Both the position numbers and the translations under genes were made by a program. Positions 44,217 through 53,747 of a DNA stretch of 64,000 bases are shown here, one piece after another. The DNA is from Sphingomonas lenta. GTDB lineage: Bacteria > Pseudomonadota > Alphaproteobacteria > Sphingomonadales > Sphingomonadaceae. The notes beneath the pieces were generated by a model. It was not told the DNA's origin. It ran no database searches and saw only the letters and a program-made list of their open reading frames with translations. Within the stretch, counting starts at the first letter, position 1. Every line of letters begins with the position of its first letter. Location: positions 434,001-498,000 of the forward strand of contig NZ_NSLI01000003.1 in assembly GCF_002288825.1 (NCBI RefSeq), in the 5' to 3' direction.

Positions 44217-45440
44217 TCAGCCGAGCGCGCGGACGGCCCGGTCGGTCAGCTTGGGATCGTCGAGCTGGCCCACCACGTCGAGCCCACCTCCCGCCGACAC
44301 GCGTGCGACGAGCACCACGACATGGCCCGGCTCGGCGGTCTGCTGGAGGTCGATACGGGCCAGGGGCGCACGGTCGGCGAGCACGGGCGCGGGCTTCGCC
44401 CGCGGCTTGGCGCGTGCGGCGCGGGCCTCGGCCACCACCGCCTTGATGCCGCCCGCGAAGCCGGACAGACACTCGGAAAGCTCGCCGGCACGCACGCCGC
44501 GGTCGCGGGCGTGGCCCAGCACGGTCGCGAACTCGGTCAGGCGCGTCTTGTCGTAGTCCGCGCCGAAGACGAGCTTGGCGACGGGCGTCATGGGCGCGCG
44601 CGCCTGCTCCTTGATGCCGGCTTCGGCGAGGATGCGAGCATAGGCGTCGCGGTCTTCCTCGGCGGCGAGCCCAAAATCGTGCGCGCGGCCCAGCGCCCGG
44701 TAGAGCGCGGCGCGGCTGCGCGTGTCGGCGGCGCGCACCGCGGCGGCCGATTCGCGCGCCATCATCAGCCGCGCGTCGAGCGTGGCGGGGGTTTCGCCCT
44801 CCTCGTCCTCGAAGCCGTGGCTGGGCCCGTCGGCCCAGACGGGCGCGTCGGTGGGCGCGGGCGCGGCGCGGACGGCGGCCGCGAGCTCGGCGTCGAGCGA
44901 GGCCTGGACGACCGGATCGGCCAGCTCCTTCCAGTTGATCACGCCGTAGATGAAGTCGATCGCCGCGCCGTCCGACGAGTAGGGCATCAAGATGCCGCGG
45001 TAGAGCGTGGTGTGCCCGCGCGTGTTGACGAACTCGGCCTCGAAGCCGATCGGCGCGCGATTAGCGATGATCTGGAGATAATGATCGGTCAGCCGCGAGA
45101 GCAACGAGCGCGACGGCACGTCGGCGACGCGGAGCGGATTGCCGACGATGCCGCACTCGTCGCGGAGCGACCGGCCGAGATAGGAGATGACCGGGTCCTC
45201 GATCCCGTCCGTGAAGTCGAGCAGCACGCTGTTGTCGCCGAAATCGGCGATGGCGGCCGGATCGAGATCGGCGATGGCGGGGAAGGGCTGGCCCTTCAGC
45301 AGCGACACCCAGTGATTATAGGCGCGCACATGCATGCGGCGCTCGTCGCCGCCCAGGTCGAACATCTGCTCGCCGACGCCCGACTCGTCCGTCTCCATCT
45401 CGACGTCCGCGCCCGCATCCAGACCGTGGCTCAAGTCCAT
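44217..45440 (-). CDS. PAS-like domain protein of unknown role
   Basis: From the ATG at 45440 (MDLSHGLDAGADVEMETDES) the protein has 407 residues. The N-terminal part (WVSLLKGQPFPAIADLDPAA to GILMPYSSDGAAIDFIYGVI) looks like the PAS-like module found in many sphingomonad proteins. The remainder is charged and Ala-rich with no kinase or cyclase motif. I do not recognise a specific function. A 56-codon upstream extension was dropped because it has no ribosome-binding site and crosses a likely promoter region. It may be co-transcribed with the glutamate dehydrogenase gene. Confidence 0.75.
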   Translation of the reverse strand: MDLSHGLDAGADVEMETDESGVGEQMFDLGGDERRMHVRAYNHWVSLLKGQPFPAIADLDPAAIADFGDNSVLLDFTDGIEDPVISYLGRSLRDECGIVGNPLRVADVPSRSLLSRLTDHYLQIIANRAPIGFEAEFVNTRGHTTLYRGILMPYSSDGAAIDFIYGVINWKELADPVVQASLDAELAAAVRAAPAPTDAPVWADGPSHGFEDEEGETPATLDARLMMARESAAAVRAADTRSRAALYRALGRAHDFGLAAEEDRDAYARILAEAGIKEQARAPMTPVAKLVFGADYDKTRLTEFATVLGHARDRGVRAGELSECLSGFAGGIKAVVAEARAARAKPRAKPAPVLADRAPLARIDLQQTAEPGHVVVLVARVSAGGGLDVVGQLDDPKLTDRAVRALG

Positions 45441-45613
45441 GCCCTTGTCCCCTGGGGCGCCGCACCGATCGCGGGCCCCTGTCGCGGGCATGTTTGCCGG
45501 AACGATGGTAAACGCCGCGTAAAGCGGGCGAGCGCGCTTGCCAGCGCCCGCCTGTGCTGTTATTCGGCCGGCCTTCCAGCCGCGGGCCCCACGAGCCCCG
45601 CGTGGCATGGCGT

Positions 45614-45689
45614 GCCGCCTTAGCTCAGCTGGTAGAGCATCGCATTCGTAATGCGGGGGTCACAGGTTCGAGTCCTGTAGGCGGCACCA
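45614..45689 (+). tRNA. tRNA-Thr (CGT)
   Basis: Acceptor GCCGCCT pairs with AGGCGGC, the D-arm is AGCTCAGCTGGTAGAGC, the anticodon stem TCGCA/TGCGG holds loop TTCGTAA with anticodon CGT, and the T-arm has GTTCGAGTC. The discriminator A at 45686 is followed by an encoded CCA (45687-45689). Confidence 0.97.
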
Positions 45690-45837
45690 TATCCCGATCA
45701 CCAGTCGGCAGGTCAGCCGCTTCGATCAGCGTGGTGCATCCGCCTGATTCCCGCACGGCCCGTTCGCGGGCGGAGATCGCCCGGGCTTGGGCCGGGGGCG
45801 ATCCGGCGATAAGGGCGGCGCTGAAAGGAAGGTCGCC

Positions 45838-46056
45838 ATGCGCTTCGTCCAGATCGAGATCCTGCCGTCCGGCAAGGCGTTGATCGACATCGACAAGCTC
45901 ACCCACGCCGTGCCGCAGGAGGAGGGCACCCGGCTATATGTCGGCGCGCAGCACCTGGACGTGCCGCACTCGCTCGACGAGCTGGAGAACGTGCTCGCCG
46001 GACGCGAGCGGACCGACGACGGGGAGGGCGGGGGTGCCGGCTTCCACATCCGCTGA
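45838..46056 (+). CDS. Hypothetical 72-residue protein
   Basis: The ATG at 45838 follows GGAAGG by 5 bases and opens MRFVQIEILPSGKALIDIDK. The protein has strand-like N-terminal residues, an acidic middle (LDELENVLAGRERTDDGEGG) and a short C-terminus. No family is recognised. It lies between tRNA-Thr and the GGDEF-EAL gene, 71 bases upstream of the latter's start and on the same strand. Confidence 0.6.
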   Translation: MRFVQIEILPSGKALIDIDKLTHAVPQEEGTRLYVGAQHLDVPHSLDELENVLAGRERTDDGEGGGAGFHIR

Positions 46057-46127
46057 CACGTCCGGGGCGCGCCTAACCCGGCGGTAACCCTTGTTGTTTA
46101 CACCGCGCGGCCGAGGAGGATCTCGCC

Positions 46128-48215
46128 GTGCGGATTTCGATCGCCACCAGGGTGACGGCGGCTTGCGCCGCGGTGCTGCTGCTGTCCGTGCTGCTCGTGG
46201 CCTCGGGGCTCAGGGTCGGCGGGCAGGTGCAGGCGGCGAACGAGGGCATCGACCAGCTGACGCACCTGCTCCGGCGGCAGGATCGCGAGGATCGGGCGCA
46301 ACGGCGGCTCCGCCTCGCGCTCGGCGACGCGACGCGCGTCGCGGAGCAGGGCAAGCCCGTCGCGGACAGGCGCTGGGCGGAGCTCGCCGCCGAGCTGCGG
46401 GCGTTCGCCGTGCTGTCCGCGTCGTCGAACGGCGGCGACGCCGCCGCCCTATCCCCCGAGCTGCACGAGGCGCTGGCGCAGACGCGCGCGGCGGCGCTCG
46501 GCTTCGTGCCCACGGCGCGCGACCTCATCGAGGTCGCCCGGCGCGATCCCACGGCGATCAAGGCGGAGATGCCCGGCTTCCTCGGCGCGCTGAAGCGGCT
46601 GGAGGCGGAGCGGACGGAGGCGCGCGAGGCGCTCGGCCGCGCGATCGAGGAGGCGGTCGACGCCAACATCGCGTTCAGCCGCCGCAACACCGTCCGGCTG
46701 CTCGCCGGCGCGCTGGCGGCGGTCGCCGTGCTGTTCGCGATGGCGGTGTGGCTGCGCCTGCGCGTTCTGAAGCCCATCGTGGCGATCGCCTCGCGGTTGC
46801 GCGACTTCGACGACGAGCGGCCGGACGCGGCGGGCGTGCCCGGCCTGGAGCGCGCGGATGAGCTGGGCGACCTGGCGCGCGGGCTGTCCGAATATCGCGA
46901 GGCGGTCGAGGCGCGCCGCGCCGCGCAGCGCCGGGTCGACTTCCTCGCGCACCACGACGCGCTGACCGGATTGCCCAACCGGCTGCTCTTCGAGAACCGC
47001 CTCGCGCACGAACTCGCGCGCAGCCGCCGGACGGGCGATCAGGTCGCCGTGTTCGCGATCGACATGGACGGGTTCAAGGGCATCAACGACCGGTTCGGCC
47101 ATGCCGGCGGCGACGAGGCGCTGCGCCGCGCCGCCGCGCTGCTGGCGGACTGCATCCGCGCCGACGACCTGGTGGCGCGGATCGGCGGCGACGAGTTCGC
47201 CGTGATCCAGGTCGCGCCCTCGCAGCCCGCCGCCGCCGAAGCGTTGCTGTCCCGCCTGTCGCGCGCGACCGCCAAGACCGCGGACGAGGAGGTGGCGATC
47301 CGGATGAGCGTCGGCGTGGCGATCTCCGGGCCCGACCAGGACGGCGACGAGCTCTACAACTCGGCGGACATGGCGCTCTACCGCGCCAAGGGGGACGGCC
47401 GGAACACCGCGCGTTTCTTCGACACGGGGCTGCAGGAGGAGATCAGGCTCAAGCGCCGGCTCGCCCGCGACCTCGAGGACGCGATCGAGGCGGGCGGTCT
47501 GTACGTCGTGTACCAGCCGATCGCGACCGCGGGGGCGATGCGCGTCGTCGGCCATGAGGCGCTGCTGCGCTGGCGGCATCCCGAGCTCGGCGAGATCGCG
47601 CCGGCCCAATTCATCCCCATCGCCGAGTCGACGGGGCAGATCGGTCGGATCGGCCTCTGGATGGCGGACCAGGCGATCGCGGCCGCCGCGACCTGGGATC
47701 CGTCGGTCGCGCTGTCGCTCAACCTGTCGCCCATCCAGTTCCGCGAGCCCGACCTGGGCGGCGCGCTGCTCTCGCTCGCCGAGCGTCACGGCGTCGCGGC
47801 CGACCGGTTGGAGTTCGAGGTGACGGAGAGCGCCACGCTGCTCGGCCACCATCGCGACGCGGTGCTCGCGACGCTCAGGCGGCTGCAGGCGGCGGGCGCG
47901 CGGATCGCGATGGACGATTTCGGCACCGGCCACTCCTCGCTCAGCAACCTCAAGGATTTCGGGTTCGACAAGCTCAAGGTCGACCGGAGCTTCGTCGCCG
48001 CCATGCTGACGCACCAGCCCTCGGCGTCGATCGTCAAGGCGACGATCGGATTGGGGCGGAGCCTGGGGGTGCGGATCGTCGCCGAGGGCGTCGAGACCGA
48101 GCGGCAGTTGGAGCGCCTGCGCGAATGGGGCTGCGACCAGGTGCAGGGCTATCTGATCGGCCGTCCCGCGACGCGCGACGAGGTGGACCGGCGGGCGTCG
48201 GTCGGCGTCCCTTAG
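46128..48215 (+). CDS. Membrane GGDEF-EAL cyclic-di-GMP protein
   Basis: The 695-residue protein has an N-terminal membrane span (VTAACAAVLLLSVLLVASGL), a periplasmic-type helical region, a second span near 190-210 and a HAMP-like linker. The GGDEF site is intact (ARIGGDEFAVIQ), as are the EAL motifs (GHEALLRWRHPE, AMDDFGTGHSSL, KLKVDRSFV and AEGVETE), so both cyclase and phosphodiesterase activities are possible. It is a GTG start at 46128 preceded by GGAGGA. Its stop overlaps the 3' end of the solute-binding protein gene by 4 bases. Confidence 0.93.
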   Translation: MRISIATRVTAACAAVLLLSVLLVASGLRVGGQVQAANEGIDQLTHLLRRQDREDRAQRRLRLALGDATRVAEQGKPVADRRWAELAAELRAFAVLSASSNGGDAAALSPELHEALAQTRAAALGFVPTARDLIEVARRDPTAIKAEMPGFLGALKRLEAERTEAREALGRAIEEAVDANIAFSRRNTVRLLAGALAAVAVLFAMAVWLRLRVLKPIVAIASRLRDFDDERPDAAGVPGLERADELGDLARGLSEYREAVEARRAAQRRVDFLAHHDALTGLPNRLLFENRLAHELARSRRTGDQVAVFAIDMDGFKGINDRFGHAGGDEALRRAAALLADCIRADDLVARIGGDEFAVIQVAPSQPAAAEALLSRLSRATAKTADEEVAIRMSVGVAISGPDQDGDELYNSADMALYRAKGDGRNTARFFDTGLQEEIRLKRRLARDLEDAIEAGGLYVVYQPIATAGAMRVVGHEALLRWRHPELGEIAPAQFIPIAESTGQIGRIGLWMADQAIAAAATWDPSVALSLNLSPIQFREPDLGGALLSLAERHGVAADRLEFEVTESATLLGHHRDAVLATLRRLQAAGARIAMDDFGTGHSSLSNLKDFGFDKLKVDRSFVAAMLTHQPSASIVKATIGLGRSLGVRIVAEGVETERQLERLREWGCDQVQGYLIGRPATRDEVDRRASVGVP

Positions 48216-49510
48216 AGCGTGCTCGCCAGCAGCTCGTTGACCCGCCGCTCGGCGTCGGCGAGCGCCCGGTCGACCGACTTGGTGCCCGCCACCGCGGACG
48301 CGACCTCCTCGCCGATCAGCCCCTCGATCGCGCCCTGGCGCTGGACGTAGGGCGGGAGCAGACGGCCGTTCGACGCGAGCGGCGCGATGTCGGCGCGGTG
48401 GGGCAGCGCCCGGAAGCGTGGGTCGTCGACCACCGCCTGCACGGCGGGCAGGTGTCCGGTGCGCGACCAGTCGAAATTGCGCTCCGCCATGAAGCGCAGC
48501 AGCCGGGCGATAGCGGCCTCCTGCTCGGGCGTGCGCTCGCGGCGCGGCATGACCCAGCTATGGCCGTCGACGAACGACGCCTCGCGCCCGAACAGGCGCG
48601 GGTAGGGGAAGACCGCATAGGCGCCGTAGAGCGGGCGGCCGGGCGTCTTCGCCTCCGCGTCGAAGGGGCCGATCATCCAGGTGCCCGTAGGAAACACGCC
48701 GCCCTCTCCCCCTAAGAAGCTCGCGATGGCGGCGGGGTTGTCCTGGTTGGTCGTGGTGAGGCCTTCGCGCTCCAGCGTGCGGAACAGCTCGAGTACGCGC
48801 TTCGCCTCGGGCGTCCGCAGCCGGACGTGGCGCGCGTCGGGGAAGATCACCGCCTCCTGCGCGAGGAGGTAGGTGTAGAGGTTGCGCGTGTGCGTGGCGG
48901 GGTCGTTGACCGAGCTCTGGACGAGATAGGGTTTACCCGTCGCCGCCTTGAAGCGGCGCGCATGGGCGAGCAACTCGTCGGCGGAGCGCGGCAGGACGGG
49001 GCGGCCGCCCTCCATCAATCCGGCTTGCTCGAACAGCCGTGTATTGACGTGGAACAAGCCACCCACCGTGTCCCAGGGGAGGCCGTAGACGCGGCCGTCC
49101 TTGACGACGCCGCGCTGGCCCGCCGCGGTGAAGTCGGCGGGCTGGAGTCCCGCCTGGGCGAGCACGCCGTCGAGCGGTTGGAGGAGGCCGCGGGTCTGAT
49201 AGTCGGTGATCAGCCCCTGGTGCATCGTCACCAGGTCGGGCGGCTCGTTCGCCGCCATCTGCGCCGCGAGCTGCGCGTAGCCGGGCCAGGCGACGATGTT
49301 GATCTTGAGCTCGATGTCGGGGTTCTCGGCCCGGAAGCGGTTCAGGAGCGTCGTGACGATGCCGCATTCGCCCTCCGCCCCGCCGATGTCGAGCGAGCGG
49401 CCGTACTCGGCGCTGCAATCGCCGAAGAAGCGCTGGAGGTGGATCTCCGTGCGGTCCGGTCCTTGGGCGCAGCTGCCGAGCAGGAGCAGCGGGGCGAGCC
49501 ACCGCCTCAT
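48212..49510 (-). CDS. Extracellular sugar-type solute-binding lipoprotein
   Basis: From the ATG at 49510 the product has 432 residues and starts with a lipoprotein signal MRRWLAPLLLLGSCAQ, with Cys14 as the likely lipidated residue. The body resembles the family 1 solute-binding proteins (UgpB/MalE type): FRAENPDIELKINIVAWPGY, VYGLPWDTVGGLFHVNTRLF and VFPTGTWMIGPFDAEAKTPG. It should capture a sugar or polyol for the adjacent permeases. The ATG overlaps the permease stop (ATGA). A 70-codon extension inside the permease was rejected. Confidence 0.91.
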   Translation of the reverse strand: MRRWLAPLLLLGSCAQGPDRTEIHLQRFFGDCSAEYGRSLDIGGAEGECGIVTTLLNRFRAENPDIELKINIVAWPGYAQLAAQMAANEPPDLVTMHQGLITDYQTRGLLQPLDGVLAQAGLQPADFTAAGQRGVVKDGRVYGLPWDTVGGLFHVNTRLFEQAGLMEGGRPVLPRSADELLAHARRFKAATGKPYLVQSSVNDPATHTRNLYTYLLAQEAVIFPDARHVRLRTPEAKRVLELFRTLEREGLTTTNQDNPAAIASFLGGEGGVFPTGTWMIGPFDAEAKTPGRPLYGAYAVFPYPRLFGREASFVDGHSWVMPRRERTPEQEAAIARLLRFMAERNFDWSRTGHLPAVQAVVDDPRFRALPHRADIAPLASNGRLLPPYVQRQGAIEGLIGEEVASAVAGTKSVDRALADAERRVNELLASTL

Positions 49511-50328
49511 TTGACCGCGCCGCCGATCGCGTTGACGATTTGGCGCTGGAACAGGACGTACACGATGAGGATCGGCAAGGACGCGAACACCGCCTGCGCC
49601 ATCAGATAGCCGAGCCCGTTGGTCTGCGCATAGTTGGCCTGGGCGGAGGCGAGGCCGACGGTGAGCGTGAAGCGGTCGCTCGTCGTCGCCGAGATGAGCG
49701 GCCACCAATAGGCGTTCCACGAGCCGAGGAAGGTGAACACGCCGAGCGTCGCCTGGGCCGGCACGGTGAGCGGCAGCAGCACGCGCGCGAAGATCTGGAA
49801 CGTCGACGCGCCGTCAAGCGCCGCCGCCTCGTCCAGATCGCGCGGCAGCCCGCGGAAATACTGCGTCATGAAGAACACGCCGAACGAGCCGACCAGCCCC
49901 GGCAGGATCAGGCCGGGATAGCTGTTGTGCAGGCCTAACCATGCGAACAGCCGGTGCTGCGGCAGGATCACCGCCTGTTCGGGGATGGCGAGGCCCAGCA
50001 GCACGAACACGAACAGCGTGCGCCGGAACGGGAAGTCGAGCCGCGCGAACGCGAAGCCCGCGAGCGACGAGAGCGCCAGCACGCCCGCCGTCGTGCCGAG
50101 CGACACGATCAGCGAGTTGAGCAACCAGCGGAACACCATGTCGCCCTTGAGGATCGCGCCGTAGTTCTCGAGCGTGTACGGCCCACGGAACGCCGCGCCC
50201 GTGTCCTGCAGGAGCTCGGCGTTGCTCTTCAGCGACAGAAGCACCGTCCAGACGAGCGGCGCCACCATCGCGGCCGCGCCCACCAGCGTCAGCACCAGCG
50301 CCAGCGGCGGCATGCGGTCGCGGTTCAT
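49507..50328 (-). CDS. Sugar ABC transporter permease (MalG type)
   Basis: The 273-residue inner-membrane protein, start at 50328 (MNRDRMPPLALVLTLVGAAA), shows the binding-protein-dependent transport permease EAA loop DLDEAAALDGASTFQIFARV, then LLPLTVPAQATLGVFTFLGSW. This is the MalG half of the heterodimeric channel. It overlaps the MalF-type gene upstream and the binding-protein gene downstream by 4 bases each. Confidence 0.93.
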   Translation of the reverse strand: MNRDRMPPLALVLTLVGAAAMVAPLVWTVLLSLKSNAELLQDTGAAFRGPYTLENYGAILKGDMVFRWLLNSLIVSLGTTAGVLALSSLAGFAFARLDFPFRRTLFVFVLLGLAIPEQAVILPQHRLFAWLGLHNSYPGLILPGLVGSFGVFFMTQYFRGLPRDLDEAAALDGASTFQIFARVLLPLTVPAQATLGVFTFLGSWNAYWWPLISATTSDRFTLTVGLASAQANYAQTNGLGYLMAQAVFASLPILIVYVLFQRQIVNAIGGAVK

Positions 50329-51191
50329 CGCGCGTCCTCGCGCGGGCGCGCCGCCCAGTACTGCGCCAAGGTCGCCAGCAACACGAGCGTGAACAGGATC
50401 TCGGCCGCGGCGAGCGCGTAGCCCAGCTCCCAGCGGACGAACGCCACCTCGAAGATGAACAGCACCACCGGCCGCGACGCGCCGCTCGGGCCGCCGGCGG
50501 TGAGCAGCTGCGCCTGGCCGAACAGCTGGAGCTGCGCCGCGGTCTGGAGCATCACGACGAGGAGCAGCGTGCGGCGAAGCTGGGGAAGGGTGATGCGCCG
50601 GAACGTCGTCCAGCGGCTCGACCGGTCGAGCGCGGCAGCCTCGTACATGTCGGACGGGATCTGCTGCAGCCCCGCCAGGAACAGCATCATGGGCAGACCG
50701 ATCGACCACCAGATGGTGGTGAGCGCGAGCGCCGGGATGGTGAGGTCGGGGTGGCTGAGCCAGGGCAGCGGCTCGCGGCCCAGCGCCTGCGCCACCTCGG
50801 CGAACAGCCCCGCGTCGGGCGTCAGCACGAAGCGCCAGATCAGCGTCACGATCGTGACGGACAGCACCGACGAGGAGAAGAACACGCCCCTCAGCACCGC
50901 CGCGCCTCGCGTCCGTCGGTTGAGCGCGACCGCCAGCGCCAGCGTGAGCGCGGTGAGCGTCGGCACGATCAGCAGCACGAGCTTGAACGTGTTGCGGAGC
51001 GCGTGGAGGAACACGGGGTCGGAGAGGAGCCGCCCGTAATTGCCGAGACCCGTCCACACCTTCGCCCCGAACAGGTCGGCGCGATAGAAGCTGAGCCCCA
51101 TACCCATGAGCAGCGGGAAGATGAGCAGCGCGGCGTAGAGGATCAGGAATGGTGCGACATAGGCCAGCCCCTGCCAGCGTGCGGTCCTCAC
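50325..51191 (-). CDS. Sugar ABC transporter permease (MalF type)
   Basis: The 288-residue product, GTG start at 51191, has six membrane spans and the EAA-loop segment DMYEAAALDRSSRWTTFRRI. N-terminal YVAPFLILYAALLIFPLLMG is typical of the MalF-type partner. It overlaps the ATPase gene upstream (GTGA) and the MalG-type gene downstream (ATGA). Substrate cannot be inferred from the permeases. Confidence 0.92.
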   Translation of the reverse strand: MRTARWQGLAYVAPFLILYAALLIFPLLMGMGLSFYRADLFGAKVWTGLGNYGRLLSDPVFLHALRNTFKLVLLIVPTLTALTLALAVALNRRTRGAAVLRGVFFSSSVLSVTIVTLIWRFVLTPDAGLFAEVAQALGREPLPWLSHPDLTIPALALTTIWWSIGLPMMLFLAGLQQIPSDMYEAAALDRSSRWTTFRRITLPQLRRTLLLVVMLQTAAQLQLFGQAQLLTAGGPSGASRPVVLFIFEVAFVRWELGYALAAAEILFTLVLLATLAQYWAARPREDAR

Positions 51192-52279
51192 GCCCCCGCC
51201 TCGGCATGGTGGCCCACGCCTTGCGCGTCGAACAGATGCGCGCGCTCGCCCTTGATCCGCAGCCCCACCACGTCGCCGACGCGCACGCGGCTGTTGCCCT
51301 CGTCCTCGCCCGTGATCTCGTCGCCGCTGCGGAGCTTGGCGTAGACGAGCGTGCGCTCGCCCAGCCGCTCGACCAGCTCGACCTTGGCGTCGGTGGTGCC
51401 GCCGCCCGGCGCGGTGACCTCGACGTTCTCGGGGCGCAGGCCGAGCTCCAGCGTGCCGCCGCCGAAGCCGTTGAGCGCCACGCGCGTCTCCACCTCCGCG
51501 CCGTCGCCCAAGCGCACGCGGACGAGCGCGCCGTTGGCGACCGGTTCGACGGGCAGAAGATTCATCGCCGGCGAGCCGACGAAGCGCGCGACGAAGCTGT
51601 TGGCGGGGCGGAGATAAATCTCCATCGGCGCGCCGACCTGCTGGATGCGGCGGTCGTTCATGACGACGATGCGGTCGGCGAGCGTCATCGCCTCCGCCTG
51701 GTCGTGCGTCACCATGACGAAGGCGGCGTCGACGCGTTGGCGCAGATCGGCGAGCTCGAGCCGCGTACGCATGCGGAGCGCCGCGTCGAGGTTGGACAGC
51801 GGCTCGTCGAGCAGGAACAGCCGCGGGTGCTTCACGATCGCGCGGCCGATCGCGACGCGCTGGCGCTGGCCGCCCGACAGCTGGCCGGGGCGCTTGTCGA
51901 GGTGCGCCTCGATCTCCAGGATGCGCGCGGCCTCGGCGACGCGGGCGGCGATCTCGGCGGGGGGGACGTGCGCGTTCTTGAGGCCGAACGCCATGTTCCC
52001 GCGCACCGTCATGTGCGGGTAGAGCGCGTAGTGCTGGAACACCATGGCGACGCCGCGGTCGCCCGGCGGCAGTTGGTCGATGCGCCGCCCGTCGAGCCGC
52101 ACCTCGCCCGCGTCCGCCGTCTCCAGGCCTGCGATGATGCGGAGCAGCGTCGACTTGCCGCTACCCGAAGGGCCCAGGAACGCGACGAACTCGCGCGGTT
52201 CGAGCGCCAGCGATATGTCGTCCAGCACCGGCGTCTTGCCGTACGCCTTGCGGACGTTGATCAGTTCCAGGCTATTCAA
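51188..52279 (-). CDS. Sugar ABC transporter ATP-binding protein (UgpC/MsmK type)
   Basis: The 363-residue protein carries Walker A FLGPSGSGKSTLLR, signature LSGGQRQRVAIGRA, Walker B LFLLDEPLSNLDAALR and the C-terminal OB-like regulatory domain, the pattern of MalK/UgpC ATPases. It is the first gene of the four-gene transporter operon on the minus strand. The 101-base gap upstream separates it from the VKOR-like gene. Confidence 0.94.
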   Translation of the reverse strand: MNSLELINVRKAYGKTPVLDDISLALEPREFVAFLGPSGSGKSTLLRIIAGLETADAGEVRLDGRRIDQLPPGDRGVAMVFQHYALYPHMTVRGNMAFGLKNAHVPPAEIAARVAEAARILEIEAHLDKRPGQLSGGQRQRVAIGRAIVKHPRLFLLDEPLSNLDAALRMRTRLELADLRQRVDAAFVMVTHDQAEAMTLADRIVVMNDRRIQQVGAPMEIYLRPANSFVARFVGSPAMNLLPVEPVANGALVRVRLGDGAEVETRVALNGFGGGTLELGLRPENVEVTAPGGGTTDAKVELVERLGERTLVYAKLRSGDEITGEDEGNSRVRVGDVVGLRIKGERAHLFDAQGVGHHAEAGA

Positions 52280-52380
52280 TCGGCATCCTCTGAGTCGCGA
52301 GCGTAACGGGCGGATGCGGGCCCGTCACGCGCTTTCATGTGCTTGAAAACAAATCCGGCGCACGTCCGCGCCAACCTGGG

Positions 52381-52899
52381 TTAGTGAACCGTCTCGCCAC
52401 CTCGGCCGGCGCGGATCGCCTCCGGCAGGCTAAGCGCCAGCGTCGCGCCCGAGATGACGGTGGCGATCTGGCAGTAGCTGCACAGCTTCTTGTTCTCGCG
52501 CCATTCCTGGGTCGCCAGCGCAAGGCAGGTCGCGAAGTCGGCCGCGGCCTTGCCAACCGTCACGTAGGACAGCGCCGGGTTCTGCCGGGCGCGGTCCTTG
52601 CCGCCCGCCGCCAGCGCCATCGCGGTTAGGCCGTAGTTGACGAGCATCATCGGCCCGTCCGGCTGCTGGAGCATGGAATAGGCGTAGTCGGACGCGTCCA
52701 CCTTCTCCGCGTCCCAGATCTTGCCCGGAAGGATGTCGGGCAGGCGCTTCACCAGCCCCGTCTGGTACGCGGTCACCGCGCCCGCCAGCACCGCGCCCAA
52801 CAGGCTCAGGCCGATGCCGATGCGGCGGTTGGTCAGGTCGGGGCCGGTCCCCTCGCGGAGCTCATGGCTGAGTTGGGACGGCTGGAGCAGTTCGGGCAT
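52381..52899 (-). CDS. VKOR-like membrane protein
   Basis: From the ATG at 52899 (MPELLQPSQLSHELREG), supported by GAGGA upstream, the protein has 172 residues. It contains several hydrophobic spans (GIGLSLLGAVLAGAVTAYQT and LVNYGLTAMALAAGG) and a C-x-x-C pair in KKLCSYCQIATVISG, the redox motif of vitamin K epoxide reductase-like proteins. It may oxidise thiols in the membrane. Its start lies 38 bases inside the 3' end of the sterol desaturase-like gene. Confidence 0.75.
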   Translation of the reverse strand: MPELLQPSQLSHELREGTGPDLTNRRIGIGLSLLGAVLAGAVTAYQTGLVKRLPDILPGKIWDAEKVDASDYAYSMLQQPDGPMMLVNYGLTAMALAAGGKDRARQNPALSYVTVGKAAADFATCLALATQEWRENKKLCSYCQIATVISGATLALSLPEAIRAGRGGETVH

Positions 52900-53746
52900 G
52901 GTGGTCCTCCTCGCCCAGGCCAACGTTTCGGGCCGGCGGCGGCTCCCACGCGTCGCGCTGGCGCGAGAAGGGGAGGGCGAGCGAGGGCCGGACGTCGAGG
53001 TGCTCGCGATACGCTTTGACGCCGATCGGCTGGCCTCTCTGCGGGACGTCGAGGCGGAAAGTGCCGTGGAGTCGGTCCCAGAAGCTCAGGCCGCTCGACC
53101 AGTTCGAGCCCGTGCGGTCGGGCTCGGCCATGTGGTGGATGCCGTGCATGCGCGGCGTGGTGACGGCGAGCGCGAGCAGCCGGTCCCAGCGCTCGGGCAG
53201 GCGGAGATTGCTGTGATGGAACAGCACCGCGAGGAAGAACCAGCCGCGCCAGACCTCCAGCGCGCGCGGCGAAGCGCCCGACACGAGCACCTGGGCACAG
53301 CGGAAGGGTGCCGAGACGAGCATGTCGACCGCGTGGAAGCGGAGCGCGGTGGACGCGTCGAGGTCGAGGTCGACGTGATGGACGAGGTGGAGCCGCCACA
53401 ACGCCGGTACCTCGTGCGTGAGGACGTGCCAGACATAGGTCGTGTAATCCATCAGCAGGAACCCGACCGCGTCGCGCGCCCAGGCGGGCCCCGGCAGCGC
53501 CTGCGCGACGCCGACGCCGTTCCGCTCGCACCAGCGCGCGAGCGCGCGGGAGGCGGGCGCCTCGACCGCGGACATGGCGGCCATGCTCATCGCGCCGAGC
53601 GCGACGTTCGTGGGAAGGCGGCCGCGGTCGGGGAGCGTGCGGTCGCGCAACGGCCGGCGGCGCTCGGCGACGAGGATGGCGAGGGCTGCGGCGCCGAGAA
53701 GGGTGGCGCCGGCGAGGAGGGTGGGGCTGACCTTGAGTCCCCCCAC
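52862..53746 (-). CDS. Sterol desaturase/fatty acid hydroxylase family protein
   Basis: The protein contains the di-iron histidine clusters of the family: YVWHVLTHEVPALW, RLHLVHHVDLDL, VLFHHSNLRL and RMHGIHHMAEPD. It is a membrane-bound oxygen-dependent hydroxylase or desaturase. The frame can be read further upstream to 53887, but those 47 residues (MWGKKAPASPPPRHAGLDPA) are translated palindromic repeat. The start is placed at GTG 53746, at the repeat edge, giving 294 residues, with GTG 53752 as alternative. Lipid substrate unknown. Confidence 0.82.
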   Translation of the reverse strand: MGGLKVSPTLLAGATLLGAAALAILVAERRRPLRDRTLPDRGRLPTNVALGAMSMAAMSAVEAPASRALARWCERNGVGVAQALPGPAWARDAVGFLLMDYTTYVWHVLTHEVPALWRLHLVHHVDLDLDASTALRFHAVDMLVSAPFRCAQVLVSGASPRALEVWRGWFFLAVLFHHSNLRLPERWDRLLALAVTTPRMHGIHHMAEPDRTGSNWSSGLSFWDRLHGTFRLDVPQRGQPIGVKAYREHLDVRPSLALPFSRQRDAWEPPPARNVGLGEEDHHARTAPAVPTQP

Positions 53747-53747
53747 C

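Noticed and set aside
44202..45623. Long plus-strand frame opposite the PAS-like gene
   Set aside because: It is a shadow of the minus-strand gene, with His/Arg/Gly-rich composition and no recognisable domain.
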